NCBI GenBank assembly: GCA_025352865.1
Contig: JANXSB010000701.1
Span: forward strand, 1 to 38,993
Reading direction: 5' to 3'
Source of the DNA: Chthoniobacter sp.
GTDB taxonomy: Bacteria > Verrucomicrobiota > Verrucomicrobiia > Chthoniobacterales > Chthoniobacteraceae
DNA length: 38,993 bases
Within the stretch, counting starts at the first letter, position 1. Every line of letters begins with the position of its first letter. The notes beneath the pieces were generated by a model that did no database searches, was not told the origin of the DNA, and saw nothing but the letters and a program-made list of their open reading frames with translations. Shown here in pieces: positions 7,422 through 15,108 of the stretch. The position numbers and the translations under genes were made by a program.

Positions 7422-8836
7422 AACTGAAAGTAGATGAAATCCTTTTGCCCCTGCTGCGCGTACAAGACGATGGCAAAGATGAGCGAGTAATACGCGGGCC
7501 AGCGGATCCAGAGCGGCCGGCGTTCGAGGAAAGCGACGGCTCCGCCGCGGAGTTGGAGCAGTTGCACCGCTTCGAGAGCGAGAATGGCGGCCGCCGAAAT
7601 CATCAAGTCAGGCACTCCGAAATGCTGCGTGAGGATCGGAGATTTCCACGGAAGCAGGGCCATTTTTTTAAGAATCAGGAGCGCATCCGGCAACGACCCG
7701 GCGCGGAAGAAAACCCAGGCCAGGGCCACGAGATGAAAGGTGAGCACCCGCTGCCCGGCCGCACCGATCCAAGCCAGCCACGGCGGCGGACGGAGGTTCC
7801 AGCGCAGCTTTGCCAGCAGGCTGCTGATGAGGAAAAAGACGGCGTGGAGCAGACCCCAGATCGCGAATTTCCAATCCGCGCCATGCCACAGGCCGCTGAT
7901 CAGAAACACCACGAGAATATTGCAGGCCCAGCGGCCGCCGGTGCCGCGGTTGCCACCCAGCGGGATGTAGAGGTAATCGCGGAACCAGGTGGAAAGCGAA
8001 ATGTGCCAGCGACTCCAGAATTCCGGGATCGTCCGCGCGAAATATGGCTGACGGAAATTCTCCATCAATTCGATGCCGAGGATCCGCGCGCACCCGCGCG
8101 CAATGTCGGTGTAGGCGGAAAAGTCGCAGAAGATCTGGAAGGTAAATGCGTAGGTCGCCGCGAGCAGTTGCAGGCCGGTGTGGTCGCCCGGTGCGCCGTA
8201 GGCGTCCTTGACGATCACCGCGAGCCGGTCGGCGATGACGAGCTTTTTGAAAAAGCCCCAGAGCATGAGCCGCAGTCCGCTGACGAAGCGCCCGTAGTCA
8301 AAGCGGTGCTCGCGCTTCAGTTGCGGCACCACATTTCCCGGCCGCTCGATCGGCCCCGCCACGAGCTGGGGAAAGAAGGCCTTATACGCGGCGAAGACAT
8401 CGAACCGGCGTTCCGCGGGAAAGCGGCCGCGATAGACGTCGAAGCAATAGCTCAGCGCCTGAAATGTGAAGAACGAGATCCCCACGGGCAGCGCGAGATG
8501 CAGCAGCGGCAGGTGGGTGTGCAGCGCCGCATTGAGGCTCGCGATGAAGAAATCGGCGTATTTGAAAAAAAAGAGCAGCCCCAGATTGACCGCCATGCAA
8601 AGGCCGAGAGTGGTGCGGCGCGCCGCCCGCGCGGGCCAGCGCTCCATGGCGAGACCGCCGAGATAGCTCACTGCGGTCGAGGTAAAAAGCAGCCAGCCAT
8701 ACCCGGCATGGCCGGACATGTAGAAGTAGTAACTCGCCACCGCCAGCAAGAGTGGCCGGAACCGCTGCGGGAGGAGAAAATACGCCGGCACGACGATCAC
8801 CATGAACCCGGCGAAGGCGAACGAATTGAAAAGCAT
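7418..8836 (-). CDS. MBOAT-family O-acyltransferase (AlgI/PatA-like)
   Basis: This 472-aa polytopic membrane protein begins MLFNSFAF and has many hydrophobic spans. It carries the conserved family blocks PEFWSRWHISLSTWFRDYLY (around 271-290), IPLGGNRG (291-298) and SGLWHGADW (314-322). H318 in WHG corresponds to the essential histidine of AlgI, and H278 to the second conserved one. Members move acetyl or other acyl groups from cytosolic acyl-CoA to an extracytoplasmic acceptor during O-acetylation of alginate, peptidoglycan or exopolysaccharide. It is the first gene of the leftward block and is translationally coupled to the SGNH-like gene. The substrate here is probably the glycan made by the locus. 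Confidence 0.92.
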   Translation of the reverse strand: MLFNSFAFAGFMVIVVPAYFLLPQRFRPLLLAVASYYFYMSGHAGYGWLLFTSTAVSYLGGLAMERWPARAARRTTLGLCMAVNLGLLFFFKYADFFIASLNAALHTHLPLLHLALPVGISFFTFQALSYCFDVYRGRFPAERRFDVFAAYKAFFPQLVAGPIERPGNVVPQLKREHRFDYGRFVSGLRLMLWGFFKKLVIADRLAVIVKDAYGAPGDHTGLQLLAATYAFTFQIFCDFSAYTDIARGCARILGIELMENFRQPYFARTIPEFWSRWHISLSTWFRDYLYIPLGGNRGTGGRWACNILVVFLISGLWHGADWKFAIWGLLHAVFFLISSLLAKLRWNLRPPPWLAWIGAAGQRVLTFHLVALAWVFFRAGSLPDALLILKKMALLPWKSPILTQHFGVPDLMISAAAILALEAVQLLQLRGGAVAFLERRPLWIRWPAYYSLIFAIVLYAQQGQKDFIYFQF

Positions 8837-8912
8837 TCAAATCAGGCTGGGCGATCGAAACGGCAAAACAATCATATTCCCGGAGGCCCGCTGAAACTAT
8901 TTTGTCCATCCT

Positions 8913-8935
8913 GTTCATTTTTATTTGAACATAAT
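8913..8935 (+). promoter_or_regulatory. Palindromic operator-like site with -10-like box in the divergent region
   Basis: GTTCA (8913-8917) and TGAAC (8926-8930) form an inverted repeat with an 8-base AT-rich spacer, directly abutting CATAAT (8930-8935), which matches the -10 consensus at 5 of 6. No good -35 is visible at the right distance. The site lies 27 bases before the regulator start at 8962 and in the only AT-rich stretch of the 125-base divergent gap (8837-8961). It is a natural place for autoregulation by the GbsR-like protein. Confidence 0.33.
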
Positions 8936-8961
8936 GCGCGGAGCGGGTAGAAAGTCCGCCG

Positions 8962-9492
8962 ATGCCGGCCAAAATCTCCACACTCGCGACGCGCAAGGCG
9001 GCGGCCCGCCGGCCGTCCGGCGGCCTGTCGCCGCTGGAGGTCGAGGCCATTGATCTGTTCATCAGCCTGGTGCGCCTGCTCGGCATGCCCAAGTCGGTCG
9101 GCGAAATCTACGGGCTGCTCTTTGCCTCGCCCGAGCCACTGGCGCTGGATGCGCTGATGCGGCGTCTCCACATGAGCAAAGGCGCGGCAAGCCAGGGGTT
9201 GAAGGTGCTGCGTTCCTTTGGCGCGGTGCGCGCCGTGTATGTCGCCGGTGACCGGCGGGATCACTACGTCGCGGATTTCGAGCTGAGCAAATTCGCGAGC
9301 ACTTTCATCAAGGAGGAACTCCAGCCGCATCTCGACAGCGGTGCGGCCCGCCTCGAACGCATGGCGCACCACCTCGCGAAGCTGCCCAAGGCGGAGCGCG
9401 AAGCCGCGCGCGCGCGGATGGCCAAGCTCCAGCACTGGAAAGAAAAAGGGCAGGCGATGTTGCCGTGGCTTTTGAAGTTCCTCGTCGCATAA
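8962..9492 (+). CDS. GbsR/MarR-like winged-helix transcriptional regulator
   Basis: This 176-aa protein has an N-terminal basic tail, then a long helix (EAIDLFISLVRLLGMPKSVGE). A winged helix-turn-helix follows whose recognition region reads ALMRRLHMSKGAASQGLKVLRSFGAV (about residues 63-90). A charged helical C terminus may dimerise. The LGMPKSVGEIYGLLFASPEPL pattern is typical of the GbsR subgroup of MarR-type regulators. It heads the rightward block two bases before the NusG-like gene, so the two regulators are probably co-transcribed and control the polysaccharide genes. The inducer is unknown, though GbsR proteins in other bacteria sense small osmolyte precursors. Confidence 0.85.
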   Translation: MPAKISTLATRKAAARRPSGGLSPLEVEAIDLFISLVRLLGMPKSVGEIYGLLFASPEPLALDALMRRLHMSKGAASQGLKVLRSFGAVRAVYVAGDRRDHYVADFELSKFASTFIKEELQPHLDSGAARLERMAHHLAKLPKAEREAARARMAKLQHWKEKGQAMLPWLLKFLVA

Positions 9493-9493
9493 G

Positions 9494-10054
9494 ATGGTTT
9501 CGATGCTTTCACCCACCGACGAAAAGATGCCCGAGGACGTGCCGCGCTGGTACTGCCTGCGCACGCAGCCGAAGCACGAGCACATCGCCGCCGCGCAGTT
9601 GCGCCGCGCGCTGGGAATCGAGGTTTTCTGCCCGCGGGTGCGCATCCAGAAAAACACGCGGACGGGGCTGAAGTGGTTCGTGGAGGCGCTTTTTCCGAAC
9701 TATCTTTTCGCCCGTTTTCCGCTGCGCGAAAACCATGCACGCGTGCGCTACAGCCCCGGCGTCAGCGGCATCGTGCAGTTTGGCGAGCGCTTCGCCACGG
9801 TGGCCGACGAGGCGATCACGGAACTCACCGGCTTCATCGGCGCGGACGAGGTGCGGACGGTCGAACTCCAGCTCGCCGAGGGCGACGAAGTGGAGATCGT
9901 CAGCGGCCCGCTGCAAGGCCAGCAGGGCTTGGTCACACAGCTTCACTCGGCCCGCGAGCGCGTGCGCATCCTCCTCGAATTCCTCGGCCAGACCCGCGAG
10001 GTCGAAGTCAGCCTCATTTCCGTTTTCCGTCAGGCCCGCGTGCCCGCGACCTGA
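9494..10054 (+). CDS. NusG/RfaH-like specialised transcription antiterminator
   Basis: This 186-aa protein has an N-terminal NGN domain beginning WYCLRTQPKHEHIAAAQLRR (residues 19-38), a GLKWFVEALFPNYLFARF strand and a SPGVSGIVQFG block. A C-terminal KOW segment follows (EGDEVEIVSGPLQGQQGLV, about 131-149). It is a NusG paralog rather than housekeeping NusG, judging by its setting at the head of a long polysaccharide operon, like RfaH, UpxY or LoaP. Such factors bind RNA polymerase near the operon start and suppress termination downstream, which would suit a cluster nearly 30 kb long. The start could be residue 1 or Met4. No ops-like element is recognisable. Confidence 0.88.
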   Translation: MVSMLSPTDEKMPEDVPRWYCLRTQPKHEHIAAAQLRRALGIEVFCPRVRIQKNTRTGLKWFVEALFPNYLFARFPLRENHARVRYSPGVSGIVQFGERFATVADEAITELTGFIGADEVRTVELQLAEGDEVEIVSGPLQGQQGLVTQLHSARERVRILLEFLGQTREVEVSLISVFRQARVPAT

Positions 10055-10065
10055 CGCCACCGGCC

Positions 10066-10087
10066 GGCCGCTGCCGAAAAAGCGGCC
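10066..10087 (+). other. Hairpin in the leader between the antiterminator and the phosphatase gene
   Basis: GGCCGCT (10066-10072) and AGCGGCC (10081-10087) form a perfect 7-bp stem with an 8-base loop GCCGAAAA. It lies 12 bases after the NusG-like stop in a 138-base gap (10055-10192), the first real gap of the rightward block. No U-tract follows, so it is not a classical terminator. A pause or recruitment hairpin for the upstream antiterminator is possible but speculative. Confidence 0.3.
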
Positions 10088-10192
10088 CCGCAAGTCCATG
10101 ACCAATCCGCCTCCGATCAGGCGCTCCGCAGGTCTGGCCGGCTCCGCCGCGCCAATGACCAAGGGCGGCAGCTTGCCCGGATTTTTTCCGCC

Positions 10193-10705
10193 ATGCAGCA
10201 CTCCATGAAACGCGACGACGACGCTTTGGCCGCACGCATTCGCGCGGTGAAACTGCTCATCTTCGACTTCGACGGCGTCTTCACCGACAACATGGTCTAT
10301 GTCTTTGAGGACGGGCGCGAAGCCGTGCGCTGCTCGCGGCAGGACGGCATCGGCCTCGCCAAGCTGCGCCGCCGCGGCCTCGCCATGTGCATCGTCTCGA
10401 CCGAGGAAAATCCCGTGGTCGCGGCCCGCGCGAAAAAGCTGCAACTGCGCTGCATCCAAGGCTGCGCGGACAAGGGTGCCACGCTCGACCTCCTGCTCGC
10501 CGAAACCGGCTGCACCGAGGCACAGCTCGCCTTCGTGGGCAACGACACAAACGACCTGCCGTGCCTGACCCGCGCCGGCCTGCCAATCATCGTCCAGGAT
10601 GCCCACCCCGACGTGCTCGCGCACGGGCTTTACCGCACGACGGCCCGCGGCGGCCACGGCGCGGTGCGCGAAGTCTGCGATCTTTTTGACGAGGTGCTCG
10701 GATGA
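10193..10705 (+). CDS. KdsC-like HAD phosphatase (NeuA/KdsC phosphatase family)
   Basis: This 170-aa C0-type HAD protein has motif I DFDGVFTD at 25-32 (D25 nucleophile, D27 acid/base), the Thr/Ser of VST at 68-70, a conserved K94 and motif IV GNDTNDL at 117-122 (D118, D121). The family includes KdsC (KDO-8-phosphate), KDN-9-phosphate phosphatase and the C-terminal domain of some NeuA proteins. The pseudaminic-acid route needs no phosphatase, and no KDO-8-P or sialic-acid-9-P synthase is present. Its substrate must therefore be made elsewhere or be a different sugar phosphate. Its last four bases overlap the wzm start. Confidence 0.83.
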   Translation: MQHSMKRDDDALAARIRAVKLLIFDFDGVFTDNMVYVFEDGREAVRCSRQDGIGLAKLRRRGLAMCIVSTEENPVVAARAKKLQLRCIQGCADKGATLDLLLAETGCTEAQLAFVGNDTNDLPCLTRAGLPIIVQDAHPDVLAHGLYRTTARGGHGAVREVCDLFDEVLG

Positions 10706-11580
10706 GCGACACACCCCACGCATCCGCACCCGCGGAGGAGCCGATCCAATGGACGGAAATCATCACGCCGCAGCAGGGCTGGTTCGATGTCCGCCTCGGC
10801 GAAATCTGGCAGTATCGCGATCTGATCTGGCAGTTTTTCCGGCGCGATTTTGTTTCGAGTTACCGGCAGACGGTGCTCGGGCCGCTGTGGTTCGTGCTGC
10901 CTCCGCTCTTCACCACGCTCGTCATGGCCGTGGTTTTCGGGGGTGTGGCGAAGGTCTCGACCGATGGCGTCCCGCATATCCTTTTTTTCCTCCTCGGCGT
11001 GACGGCGTGGAACTACTTCGCCTCGTGCCTGACCCGCACGGCGACCACCTTCACCGGCAATGCCGGCCTTTTCGGCAAGGTCTATTTTCCGCGTCTGACG
11101 GTGCCCGTCTCCGTGGTGCTGAACAACCTCGCCACCTTCGGAATCCAGTTCGCGATCTTCCTCGTGATCTTCCTTTACCAATGGCACGCAGGCGCGCCGG
11201 TGGCACCAAACTGGCGGATGGTGCTGCTGCCCATCCTCCTCGTGCAAATGGGCGCGCTGGGCCTGGGACTCGGCTGCATGGTCTCGGCGCTGACCACGCG
11301 CTACCGCGATTTCGGTATGCTCGTGAGCTTCGGCGTGCAGCTCTGGATGTATGTGAGCTGCGTGGTCTTTCCGCTCTCCTCGGTCTCGCCGGGACTGCGC
11401 TGGCTTTTCATCCTCAATCCGATGGTGCCGATCATCGAATCGTTCCGCTTCGCCTTTCTCGGCAAAGGGGTGATCGAGATCTGGCAGCTCGCGCTGAGCT
11501 TCGGCATGAGCGGCGTGTTTCTATTTCTCGGGCTGCTCATGTTTCATCACGTCGAGCGCACTTTCACGGACACCGTTTAA
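10702..11580 (+). CDS. wzm: ABC-2 type polysaccharide exporter permease (Wzm)
   Basis: This 292-aa membrane protein has about six hydrophobic spans. The N-terminal amphipathic region reads LGEIWQYRDLIWQFFRRDFVSSYRQ, then TVLGPLWFVLPPLF, the family signature of O-antigen/teichoic-acid export permeases. With Wzt it moves a completed undecaprenyl-linked polysaccharide across the inner membrane. The gene overlaps the phosphatase by four bases and ends two bases before wzt. Its presence, with no Wzx, Wzy or Wzz in the window, argues for the ABC-dependent rather than the Wzy-dependent pathway. Confidence 0.93.
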   Translation: MSDTPHASAPAEEPIQWTEIITPQQGWFDVRLGEIWQYRDLIWQFFRRDFVSSYRQTVLGPLWFVLPPLFTTLVMAVVFGGVAKVSTDGVPHILFFLLGVTAWNYFASCLTRTATTFTGNAGLFGKVYFPRLTVPVSVVLNNLATFGIQFAIFLVIFLYQWHAGAPVAPNWRMVLLPILLVQMGALGLGLGCMVSALTTRYRDFGMLVSFGVQLWMYVSCVVFPLSSVSPGLRWLFILNPMVPIIESFRFAFLGKGVIEIWQLALSFGMSGVFLFLGLLMFHHVERTFTDTV

Positions 11581-11582
11581 TC

Positions 11583-12917
11583 ATGGGCGTCGTCATTCGA
11601 GTTGAAAATGTGAGCAAGCAATACCGGCTGGGGACGATCAGCCGGCGGATGCTTTACCAGGATGTGCAGTCCGGTTTCGCGCGGATGCTGGGCCGGCCGG
11701 ACCCGCATGAAAAAATCACGGAAGGCGGTGCAGCACGTCCGGCGATCGGCGGAATCTCCGACTATCTGTGGGCGCTGCGGGAGGTGTCGTTCGATGTCAA
11801 CGAGGGCGACGTCGTCGGGATCATCGGCCGCAATGGCTCCGGCAAATCCACGCTGCTGAAAATCCTCTCCCGGATCACCGCGCCCACGGAAGGGCGGGTC
11901 TTTTTGAAAGGGCGCGTCGCCTGCCTCCTCGAAGTCGGCACCGGCTTTCATCCCGAGCTGACCGGCCGCGACAACATCTACCTTAACGGCTCGATCCTCG
12001 GCATGACGCGCGCCGAGATCACCCGGAAGTTCGACGAAATCGTGGATTTCTCCGGCGTGGAAAAGTTCATCGACACGCCGGTAAAACGCTATTCGAGCGG
12101 CATGACCGTGCGCCTCGCGTTTGCGGTCGCGGCGAATCTCGAGCCGGAGATTCTCGTCATCGACGAGGTGCTCGCCGTGGGCGACGCGGCGTTTCAAAAA
12201 AAATGCCTGGGCAAAATGAGCGCCGTGGCCCGCGAAGGTCGGACCATCCTTTTCGTCAGCCATCAGTCCGCGGCGGTGGAGAATCTCTGCAGCCGCGGGA
12301 TCATGCTGGAGGGCGGAGGACTGCGCTTCGACGGCACCCAGACCGAGGCGCTCCGGTTTTATGCGAACAGCACCGGCAATTACGACGGCCTGCTGCGTGA
12401 TCGCACCGACCGCAAAGGCACGGGAGACATTCGCATTACCGCCATCGAGTTCCGCGACACTCGGGGGAATCGCATCAATACCATGGCCTCCGGACAGGAT
12501 GTTGATGTGCTCCTTTATTTTGAAAACATCACCTCACGCCCCTGGCCCAACCTCCTGGTGTCCATCACCGTGAAAAATCAACTCGACGTTCCGGTGTTCA
12601 TCCACGGCAATCTTTACACGGGAGACACCTTTGGTGAGTCGATTCCATCCAGCGGAGCATTCGTCTGCCGCCTGCACAAACTGCCCTTGCCAACAAGCGC
12701 CTACCGTTTGGACTTCCTCATCAGATCACAGGCGCGCGGGGCGGAGGTGCTCGATTGGATGGACTCAGCGATTGAAATGCCGGTCGAGGGCGGTGACTTT
12801 TTCGGAAGCGGGCAGGTTCCTCCGATGATCGACGGAATTTGCCTTGCCGATGGCAGTTGGCGTCTCACCGCCGAAACGACTCCCGATGCTGCCGAGCCGC
12901 AGTTGGTTCCCGGATGA
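11583..12917 (+). CDS. wzt: ABC exporter ATPase with C-terminal glycan-binding domain (Wzt)
   Basis: This 444-aa ATPase has Walker A GRNGSGKST at 82-90, signature SSGMTV at 171-176, Walker B LVIDE at 191-195 and the H-loop histidine H227. Residues from about 275 to the end form an additional beta-rich domain. In Wzt proteins of E. coli O8/O9a such a domain binds the modified non-reducing end of the polysaccharide and couples chain termination to export. That suggests this glycan also carries a terminal mark. The ATG at 11583 was chosen because it directly follows the wzm stop and starts the conserved VIRVENVSKQYRL. The open frame extends far upstream only as a shadow. Confidence 0.93.
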   Translation: MGVVIRVENVSKQYRLGTISRRMLYQDVQSGFARMLGRPDPHEKITEGGAARPAIGGISDYLWALREVSFDVNEGDVVGIIGRNGSGKSTLLKILSRITAPTEGRVFLKGRVACLLEVGTGFHPELTGRDNIYLNGSILGMTRAEITRKFDEIVDFSGVEKFIDTPVKRYSSGMTVRLAFAVAANLEPEILVIDEVLAVGDAAFQKKCLGKMSAVAREGRTILFVSHQSAAVENLCSRGIMLEGGGLRFDGTQTEALRFYANSTGNYDGLLRDRTDRKGTGDIRITAIEFRDTRGNRINTMASGQDVDVLLYFENITSRPWPNLLVSITVKNQLDVPVFIHGNLYTGDTFGESIPSSGAFVCRLHKLPLPTSAYRLDFLIRSQARGAEVLDWMDSAIEMPVEGGDFFGSGQVPPMIDGICLADGSWRLTAETTPDAAEPQLVPG

Positions 12918-12977
12918 GCCGTCTGGAATGAGTGCGTCTTACATCCCGATCGTCGCAATCTTCGTTCAACACTCAAA

Positions 12978-13961
12978 ATGAAAGCACAGCCCACAACTCA
13001 AACCGAAAGTCCCCGGATGACGGCCAATGTCATTCTCCGTTCGTTGCAAACAATCCACCGCAGAATGGGTTATCCGCTTGGGAAACTTCATTACAAAATT
13101 CAGGGAATAAGACAGCAGCTAAAGGAATCGGGAAGCCCCACGCGATACGTCCGCGGCATAGTGTACAGGATCATCAATTTTCGCGAGGGAGTTACCCGGC
13201 GCATCCGCGCCGGGACTTTGACGAAAAACCTGACCCCGGCCATCGTTGGCCATGTGAAGGAACTCGGGGAAGAGGGGTTCTCCTACTTTACGGAACAAAT
13301 CGACCCAAAGCTAATGCAGGAACTCAACACCTATTACGACGAGGTGATCAGCAAGAGATCCGCAACCGCAACCTCTTACGAATCTCACCCGTTTTTCTTC
13401 CCGCTCATCAGGCAGGAAGATCTGACCACGGACAACATCCTCGTGCGCTTCGCCTTGCAGGACAGCATTACGCAGGCGCTGACCGCGCACTTCGGGAGTG
13501 TCCCCTATTTGAGCGGCATCTATGTTACGGAATCCCGGAGCGTCGAGACCGTGGGACTGCTTGGATCCCAGCAATGGCATCTCGACTATTCGTGGTGGAA
13601 TAGCGATCAGGTCTTTTTGTGGGTCTATCTGACGGATGTCAACAGCCTGGCCCAGGGACCGTTTACTTTCATCCCCATCCCCGGATCGCGAAAGGTGAAG
13701 AATGATTTTTTTCCCAGAAGGATTCAGGACGAAGAGATAGAAGCCGCCGGATTGACCAGTCAGATCAAAAATGCGTTCGGACCACGCTCGACCGCGTTTT
13801 TCATCAATTCATACAAGTGTTACCATATGGGCAGTCGCCTCGCCAAAGGCGAGAAGCGTGTGGCCTATATGATTTCATATACCAAACCCGCGAAGGAACA
13901 GAACCTCATCAAGGTCACCACACCCGTGCCGGAACACAAAAAATTACTTGTCAGCCGTTGA
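12978..13961 (+). CDS. PhyH-like Fe(II)/2-oxoglutarate-dependent dioxygenase
   Basis: This 327-aa protein shows a facial-triad pattern in a cupin-like order: HLD (H201, D203) and a distal H283 in YKCYHMGSR. R287 or R294 could grip 2-oxoglutarate. The first 80 residues are basic and unassigned. Family members hydroxylate lipids, small molecules and sugars, and some occur in polysaccharide loci where they oxidise a sugar or lipid. A role in glycan modification is inferred from position only. The gene has a visibly lower GC content and more A/T-ending codons than its neighbours and is flanked by gaps of 60 and 78 bases, which hints at separate acquisition. Confidence 0.75.
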   Translation: MKAQPTTQTESPRMTANVILRSLQTIHRRMGYPLGKLHYKIQGIRQQLKESGSPTRYVRGIVYRIINFREGVTRRIRAGTLTKNLTPAIVGHVKELGEEGFSYFTEQIDPKLMQELNTYYDEVISKRSATATSYESHPFFFPLIRQEDLTTDNILVRFALQDSITQALTAHFGSVPYLSGIYVTESRSVETVGLLGSQQWHLDYSWWNSDQVFLWVYLTDVNSLAQGPFTFIPIPGSRKVKNDFFPRRIQDEEIEAAGLTSQIKNAFGPRSTAFFINSYKCYHMGSRLAKGEKRVAYMISYTKPAKEQNLIKVTTPVPEHKKLLVSR

Positions 13962-14039
13962 GACACCCGGAGCCGGCAGCTTTGCGGGCAGAGTCATCCG
14001 CGGGTCATGCCAAGTCCCAGCCCACCACTCAGACAAACT

Positions 14040-15074
14040 ATGGAAGAGAAATTCTTTAAGCCGTTCGATCCCCGCCGGATCAAACACTCACAGATCGACG
14101 ACGTTTCCAGCGCCATCGGACAATATGTGGCGATGTCTGCGGAACTGCTCAGCATGCCGCAGGTGCATGTGCATGAATGCCGGCTGTGCGGCGGCAAAGA
14201 ACGGGCGCAGGAGGTCACGGTCAGCGGGTTTCTCTGGGCGCTTTGTGCGACCTGCCATCACTACTACAAGGTGCATATGCCGCCGCACGAGGACATGCTG
14301 GCCTGGCTGAAGAAGGGCGCGCCCGTCGAAGTCTATCTGCATGAGGAAGACTTCCAATACCGGCTGGATAACATCTCCCAGCCTAAGATCGATTTCGTGA
14401 GCAGCTATCACCACGGCCCGCCGGGGCGCTGGCTCGATGTCGCCACGGGGCTGGCCGACATCCCGCACCGGCTGCAGCAGTGCGGCTGGGAGGCGGAGGC
14501 CACGGAGATCAATTCCGCGCTCGCGGCTTTCGCGACAAAGAACTGGGGGCTGACGCCGCAGCAGAAACAGTTGCACGAGTATTACCGGGACTTTGCGGCC
14601 AGCGGTCATCCGGCTTTCGACGTGGTCAGTTGCTTCGGTTACTTCGACTTGCAGCCGAAACCGCTGGAACATTTCCAGATGGCGAATGCGATGCTCAAGA
14701 TGGGCGGTCTGCTCGCGATCAATCAGCCCAACCACGACTCGCTCGCCGGGGCGCTCGCCCGCCACAAGCCCGGCCGCTCCCTGCGGGCCTTCATTCCCGG
14801 CGATTACTCCTACTTCTCCCGCAAGTCGCTGGGCTATGCGCTGGATCACAGCGGCTTCGAGATCGCCGGCATCTGGTGGCACGGCCTCGATGTGCATGAC
14901 CTTATCGTCCAGGTCATCGACGGCGATCCCGCCTTCAAGGATTCCGACGCCTGCGCGCTGCTTTACGAGAACTACAACGCGCTCCAAAAAGCCTTGGATG
15001 AGGCCCGCAAGTCCGACCTCCTTCTCGTCGTGGCGCGCAAGGTCGCCGAGGTGAAACCCGATCTCGCGGGTTAA
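14040..15074 (+). CDS. Class I SAM-dependent methyltransferase with zinc-ribbon-like N terminus
   Basis: This is about 344 aa from the ATG at 14040; an in-frame ATG at 14007 would add 11 residues rich in Pro and Ser. Two CxxC pairs (C47/C50 and C69/C72) suggest a bound zinc. The SAM-binding motif I reads RWLDVATGLAD near 130-140, followed by the acidic strand ATEINSA, and FDVVSCFGYFD fits motif II. The arrangement resembles sugar C-methyltransferases and related methyltransferases of glycan loci. The substrate is unknown; a terminal methyl mark recognised by Wzt is one possibility. It is not a close copy of the other zinc-ribbon methyltransferase at 25543. Confidence 0.78.
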   Translation: MEEKFFKPFDPRRIKHSQIDDVSSAIGQYVAMSAELLSMPQVHVHECRLCGGKERAQEVTVSGFLWALCATCHHYYKVHMPPHEDMLAWLKKGAPVEVYLHEEDFQYRLDNISQPKIDFVSSYHHGPPGRWLDVATGLADIPHRLQQCGWEAEATEINSALAAFATKNWGLTPQQKQLHEYYRDFAASGHPAFDVVSCFGYFDLQPKPLEHFQMANAMLKMGGLLAINQPNHDSLAGALARHKPGRSLRAFIPGDYSYFSRKSLGYALDHSGFEIAGIWWHGLDVHDLIVQVIDGDPAFKDSDACALLYENYNALQKALDEARKSDLLLVVARKVAEVKPDLAG

Positions 15075-15108
15075 TCGCGCGCGCCGCTTCAAAGCCTCTC
15101 ACTCCGAC

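Noticed and set aside
7445..8950. A 501-codon plus-strand frame opposite the MBOAT gene
   Set aside because: Low-complexity, charged shadow of a clear membrane protein gene on the other strand.
10599..11582. N-terminal extension giving a 772-residue Wzt
   Set aside because: The first 328 residues are the out-of-frame shadow of the phosphatase end and wzm; the conserved ATPase starts at 11583.
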